10,100 nucleotides of DNA from Desulfovibrionales bacterium GWA2_65_9 (lineage in GTDB: Bacteria > Desulfobacterota > Desulfovibrionia > Desulfovibrionales > Desulfovibrionaceae). The notes beneath the pieces are model-generated. The model worked only from the letters and a program-made list of their open reading frames with translations. It did no database searches and was not told the origin of the DNA. The translations under genes were made by a program, and so were the position numbers. The stretch lies in contig MGTN01000006.1 of assembly GCA_001799475.1 (NCBI GenBank), forward strand, positions 1 through 10,100, read 5' to 3'. Positions 7,062 to 10,100 of this stretch are shown here, one piece after another. The number at the start of each line of letters is the position of its first letter. Within the stretch, counting starts at the first letter, position 1.

Positions 7062-7381
7062 GGCGGATGCTTTTTTGTACGCTGGCCCTGGCTTTGCTGC
7101 TGCTGGCCGGGTGCCGCGGCACTGTGGATGATCTGGCGGGCGACTACGAGTCCGAGCGTGTGGACTTGAGCCCGGCCCGGTTGACCCTGCGCACGGATGG
7201 CGGCGGCTCGCTGACCGTTGGCGCGGAGGAGGCCCCCTTCCGTTGGGAGGTGCGCGATGAGGGCCGGGTGGTGCTGCACACGCGCCAGGGCGGCATCATC
7301 TCGGCGCGGCAGGGCCGGGGCACGCTGGAACTCGACATGCCGGGCTCGGGCAAGCAGGTCTTCCGCAAGAAGGCGAAGTAG
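7058..7381 (+). CDS. Small lipoprotein of unknown function
   Basis: The protein has 107 residues. The GTG start at 7058 is favoured over the ATG at 7067 because AAGGAG (7044-7049) is 8 bases before the GTG and 17 before the ATG; GTG also overlaps the preceding stop (GTGA). The signal segment ends in a clear lipobox 'LLAGC' with the lipidated Cys at residue 19. The mature part is short and strand-rich ('LTLRTDGGGSLTV', 'GRVVLHTRQGG', 'GTLELDM'), like a small beta sheet or barrel of the kind found in lipocalin-like or copper-resistance lipoproteins, but no family is recognised. It is the last gene of the operon. It should sit in the membrane facing the periplasm, where the rhodanese and thioredoxin-like domains also lie. 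No function is assigned. Confidence 0.75.
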   Translation: MRRMLFCTLALALLLLAGCRGTVDDLAGDYESERVDLSPARLTLRTDGGGSLTVGAEEAPFRWEVRDEGRVVLHTRQGGIISARQGRGTLELDMPGSGKQVFRKKAK

Positions 7382-7395
7382 GCCGCAGGGCTGTG

Positions 7396-7415
7396 CTGGC
7401 GCGGCATGACGCCAG
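7396..7415 (+). other. Short inverted repeat after the operon
   Basis: CTGGCG (7396-7401) and CGCCAG (7410-7415) can form a 6-base-pair hairpin with an 8-base loop just after the last stop codon. No T-run follows, so it is at most a weak 3'-end structure. Confidence 0.3.
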
Positions 7416-7440
7416 GGCGGTGACACTATGATGAGGGCGT

Positions 7441-7481
7441 AAAAAAAGGCCGGAGCAGGGCATTCCCCGGCTCCGGCCTTT
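7441..7481 (-). terminator. Intrinsic terminator for fdhE, probably bidirectional
   Basis: A perfect 11-base-pair stem is formed by 7445-7455 and 7471-7481 (core GGCCGGAG / CTCCGGCC, flanked by AAA / TTT) with a 15-base loop. Read on the minus strand the stem is followed by a run of seven T (7447 down to 7441), a textbook terminator 17 bases past the fdhE stop. Read on the plus strand it ends in only three T, so it may also stop the seven-gene operon less efficiently. Confidence 0.85.
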
Positions 7482-7497
7482 GCGCGTGCGTCGTGTT

Positions 7498-8385
7498 CTA
7501 GAAGCCCCAGGCCGAGAGGGTGGGGCGCTTGTAGCCCTGGCCTTGCGCCAGCACGTCCAGGGCCACGGTGGCCATGTCGTCCAGGGAGGGCAGCACGGTC
7601 TTGTCCAGTTCGCGGTAGTCCAGGGTCTTGACGTACATGGAGCAGGTCTCGCAGACGCCGACGACCACGCCGGGGTACTCCGCCACGCGGAAGAGTTTGA
7701 GCTTGGCCGTGTCGCCCTCGTCGCAGTAGGGGCAGCATATGCGCCGGACACGGTGCTCGTGCCCGCAGAAGGAGCAGGCCCCGAAGCGCAGGCCCTCCTT
7801 CTCGCGCAGGAAGGTGATGTACGGCAGGCTGCCGCAGAGCGGGCAGTGCCCGCGATCGTGGGGCAGGTTCTCGGGCAGGTGCTTGGCCAGGGCCAGGGCT
7901 GCGGCGTTTAGGCCGGGCCAGAGCGCTGAGGCGGCCAGGAAGCTGAGCGCCCGGGGGCTTTCCGGCAGGCGCTGGCGCCAGACCGCGAAGAGCGTATCAT
8001 CTCCGGCGGGCAGGGCGCGCAGCGCCTGGGCCGGGTCGAGCTCGCCAGCGGCGATGGCCGCGCGCAGGGTGTCCGCCGCCTGGGCGGCCGCTCCGCCTGT
8101 GCCCGCCAGGATCTCCAGCAGGATGGGGAACAGGCGCAGGGCCTGGTCCAGATCGTGGGGAAAATTCTCGCGCATGATGAGCGGGCTGCCTGCAAACATG
8201 GCCTCGTCCGAGGCGCAGGAGGCCCGATCGGGCAGGGTCACGTGGGCCGCGTTGCGCGCCTCGATCTGCACGGGCAGCACCTGCTCCACCAGGGCAACCA
8301 GTTCCTCGGGCAGCATGTCCGTGGCGCGGATCGAAGCCAGCTTGCCTTCCATGAGCCGAACAAAAACCTGATCGTCAGAGTGCAT
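7498..8385 (-). CDS. fdhE: Formate dehydrogenase accessory (sulfurtransferase-associated) protein FdhE
   Basis: The protein has 295 residues. FdhE proteins are cytoplasmic zinc or iron binding factors needed for the assembly of molybdenum/tungsten-selenium formate dehydrogenases. The C-terminal half has four CxxC pairs in the family order: C181/C184 (CPLCGS), C204/C207 (CSFCGHE), C218/C221 (CPYC) and C245/C248 (CETC). The family ending near 'GYKRPTLSAWGF' is also present. The N-terminal half is helical and Ala/Leu-rich. The ATG at 8385 is chosen because AAGGA (8393-8397 on the complement) sits 7 bases before it; a longer reading from a TTG at 8463 has no such site and begins with unlikely sequence. 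No formate dehydrogenase subunit lies in the window, so the gene stands alone between its terminator and a divergent promoter region. Length is close to the E. coli protein (about 309 residues). Confidence 0.93.
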   Translation of the reverse strand: MHSDDQVFVRLMEGKLASIRATDMLPEELVALVEQVLPVQIEARNAAHVTLPDRASCASDEAMFAGSPLIMRENFPHDLDQALRLFPILLEILAGTGGAAAQAADTLRAAIAAGELDPAQALRALPAGDDTLFAVWRQRLPESPRALSFLAASALWPGLNAAALALAKHLPENLPHDRGHCPLCGSLPYITFLREKEGLRFGACSFCGHEHRVRRICCPYCDEGDTAKLKLFRVAEYPGVVVGVCETCSMYVKTLDYRELDKTVLPSLDDMATVALDVLAQGQGYKRPTLSAWGF

Positions 8386-8392
8386 TGGACCA

Positions 8393-8397
8393 TCCTT
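8393..8397 (-). promoter_or_regulatory. Ribosome binding site fixing the fdhE start
   Basis: On the minus strand this reads AAGGA, 7 bases before the ATG at 8385-8383. It supports the 295-residue product over the TTG start at 8463. Confidence 0.65.
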
Positions 8398-8434
8398 TGG
8401 GAGATTGGCGGGGAAGTACCCGCATCCTGGATTT

Positions 8435-8463
8435 ACCCTAACCGTCCCTGGCGGCAGATGCAA
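8435..8463 (-). promoter_or_regulatory. Weak candidate promoter for fdhE
   Basis: On the minus strand TTGCAT (8463-8458) and TAGGGT (8440-8435) are separated by 17 bases, about 50 bases upstream of the fdhE start. The -10 is poor, so this is only a candidate within the 189-base divergent spacer (8386-8574). Confidence 0.22.
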
Positions 8464-8492
8464 GACAGAGCTTAATTTCGTAGTTCTGGCAC

Positions 8493-8521
8493 TTGCGCGT
8501 GGCGTACAGGGGGGCTATAGA
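8493..8521 (+). promoter_or_regulatory. Candidate sigma70-type promoter for the Hpt-like gene
   Basis: TTGCGC (8493-8498) and TATAGA (8516-8521) are separated by exactly 17 bases in a locally AT-richer stretch (TATAGAATAACAATT). The -10 matches TATAAT at four or five positions depending on register. Initiation would fall near 8528, giving a leader of about 47 bases to the ATG at 8575. Confidence 0.5.
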
Positions 8522-8574
8522 ATAACAATTGCCTACGCCGCTGGGCTTGATCCACCGGCGGAGAAGGGGGATGC

Positions 8575-8976
8575 ATGGGCGCGACAAGGGTTCTGACAGG
8601 GATTAATCTGGTTTCTCTTAAGGACGCATTTGTCGGGAGTGAGGACATTCTCGAGCAGATGCTCGGCCTTTTTGAAACCCAGGCCCGTGAGCGCATGGTC
8701 CAGCTGAAAGCGGCCCAGGCCGCCTGGGATGTCACGGCCGCCCGCCTGTGCCTGCATTCCCTGGTGAACATCTCAGGCGCGGTGCACGCCTATGGCATGT
8801 CCGAGCAGACCAAGGCCCTGGGCGATGCGGTCAAGAACGACGATCGCGACATGGCCGGGCAGCTGCTTGAGGCCCTCGAACGTGAAGTCGATCTGGTCCT
8901 GCGTCAGGTTGTGGTGCTCCTGGCCGCCCTGGCCAAGGACCCTGCCAGCGTCTGGGACGCCGTCCTGCCGGACTAG
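8575..8976 (+). CDS. Stand-alone Hpt-like (histidine phosphotransfer) domain protein
   Basis: The protein has 133 residues and is almost entirely helical, the size of a single Hpt four-helix bundle. The segment around H61, 'LHSLVNISGAVHAYGM', aligns with the Hpt signature His-x-x-Lys-Gly...Gly, and the helix 'LKDAFVGSEDILEQMLGLFETQA' (about 15-37) is the usual preceding helix, here a landmark only. His61 is kept, but the conserved Lys-Gly is replaced by Val-Asn at 64-65. A second His, H71, lies ten residues on. In the family the His takes phosphate from a receiver domain and passes it to another; with Lys and Gly gone, activity may be altered. A purine-rich ribosome binding site (AGAAGG, 8562-8567) lies 7 bases before ATG. 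It has its own promoter-like sequence, and no kinase or receiver gene is adjacent; the kinase and regulator of the 166-7381 operon are the only partners in view. Confidence 0.75.
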   Translation: MGATRVLTGINLVSLKDAFVGSEDILEQMLGLFETQARERMVQLKAAQAAWDVTAARLCLHSLVNISGAVHAYGMSEQTKALGDAVKNDDRDMAGQLLEALEREVDLVLRQVVVLLAALAKDPASVWDAVLPD

Positions 8977-9005
8977 TCCCCGCAAGCCTGGCCCTCCAGA
9001 CAAGA

Positions 9006-9060
9006 ACCGCCCGGCCCCGCCAGGCCCGCTCTCTGCGGGTTCCTGACAGGACCGGGCGGT
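9006..9060. terminator. Nested hairpin between convergent genes, probable terminator
   Basis: The outer arms ACCGCCCGG (9006-9014) and CCGGGCGGT (9052-9060) pair perfectly over 9 bases. Inside, CAGGCCCGC (9021-9029) pairs with GCGGG..CCTG (9035-9045, two-base bulge) around a 5-base loop. It lies between the Hpt-like gene and the isocitrate dehydrogenase gene, which converge. There is no long T-run on either side, so it may act as a bidirectional 3'-end structure rather than a strong intrinsic terminator. Confidence 0.6.
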
Positions 9061-9079
9061 CCGTCGTTTCTGTCGTCTG

Positions 9080-10100
<1,021 letters not shown>

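Noticed and set aside
166..7381. Methylamine utilisation (mau) locus
   Set aside because: Only MauE-like and thioredoxin-like genes are present. No methylamine dehydrogenase subunit or MauG gene is seen.
6719..7738. Long minus-strand frame spanning the MauE-like and lipoprotein genes
   Set aside because: It crosses the terminator at 7441-7481 and the end of fdhE, and its product shows no family features.
8386..8463. Extended FdhE start at a TTG codon
   Set aside because: There is no ribosome binding site before it, the extension is not like the family N-terminus, and a good site precedes the ATG at 8385.
8487..8501. Possible sigma54 promoter (TGGCAC followed by TTGC)
   Set aside because: The two blocks are directly adjacent; the required GG-N10-GC spacing is not met.

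Overview
The window is GC-rich and densely coded, and looks like chromosomal DNA from a sulfate-reducing deltaproteobacterium of the Desulfovibrio type (Desulfobacterota). This is inferred from the gene mix: a formate dehydrogenase accessory protein (FdhE), a Cys-rich insertion in a histidine-kinase HAMP region, a MauE/DoxX protein next to a thioredoxin-like protein and a rhodanese-like protein, and high-GC codon use. No 16S or other marker gene is present, so the taxonomy is tentative. No tRNA, rRNA, CRISPR array, insertion sequence or phage gene was seen.

Region 1 (166-7381, + strand) is one compact cluster of seven genes with ATGA/GTGA overlaps or gaps under 20 bases, so it is very probably a single operon. 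In order: a lipoprotein solute-binding protein of the branched-chain amino acid (Liv/AmiC) type with no permease nearby; a membrane PAS histidine kinase with a four-cysteine insertion in its HAMP region; a response regulator with a receiver domain fused to a STAS domain; a periplasmic thioredoxin-like protein with a CNEC motif; a GAF-GAF-transmembrane-rhodanese fusion whose rhodanese lacks the catalytic Cys; a MauE/DoxX-type membrane protein with a CGC motif; and a small lipoprotein. The first three genes read as periplasmic ligand sensing that feeds a phosphorelay with no DNA-binding output. The last four read as a membrane thiol/redox module. Their co-transcription suggests a combined ligand and redox sensing system, which is the best candidate here for something undescribed.

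Region 2 (7382-8574) holds a hairpin terminator whose T-run favours the minus strand, then fdhE on the minus strand, then a 189-base divergent intergenic region with a good sigma70-like promoter facing right.

Region 3 (8575-10100) holds a stand-alone Hpt-like protein with an eroded motif around its histidine, a nested hairpin between convergent genes, and the C-terminal four-fifths of isocitrate dehydrogenase on the minus strand, cut by the window end. The cofactor-site residues of this isocitrate dehydrogenase look NAD-type rather than NADP-type.
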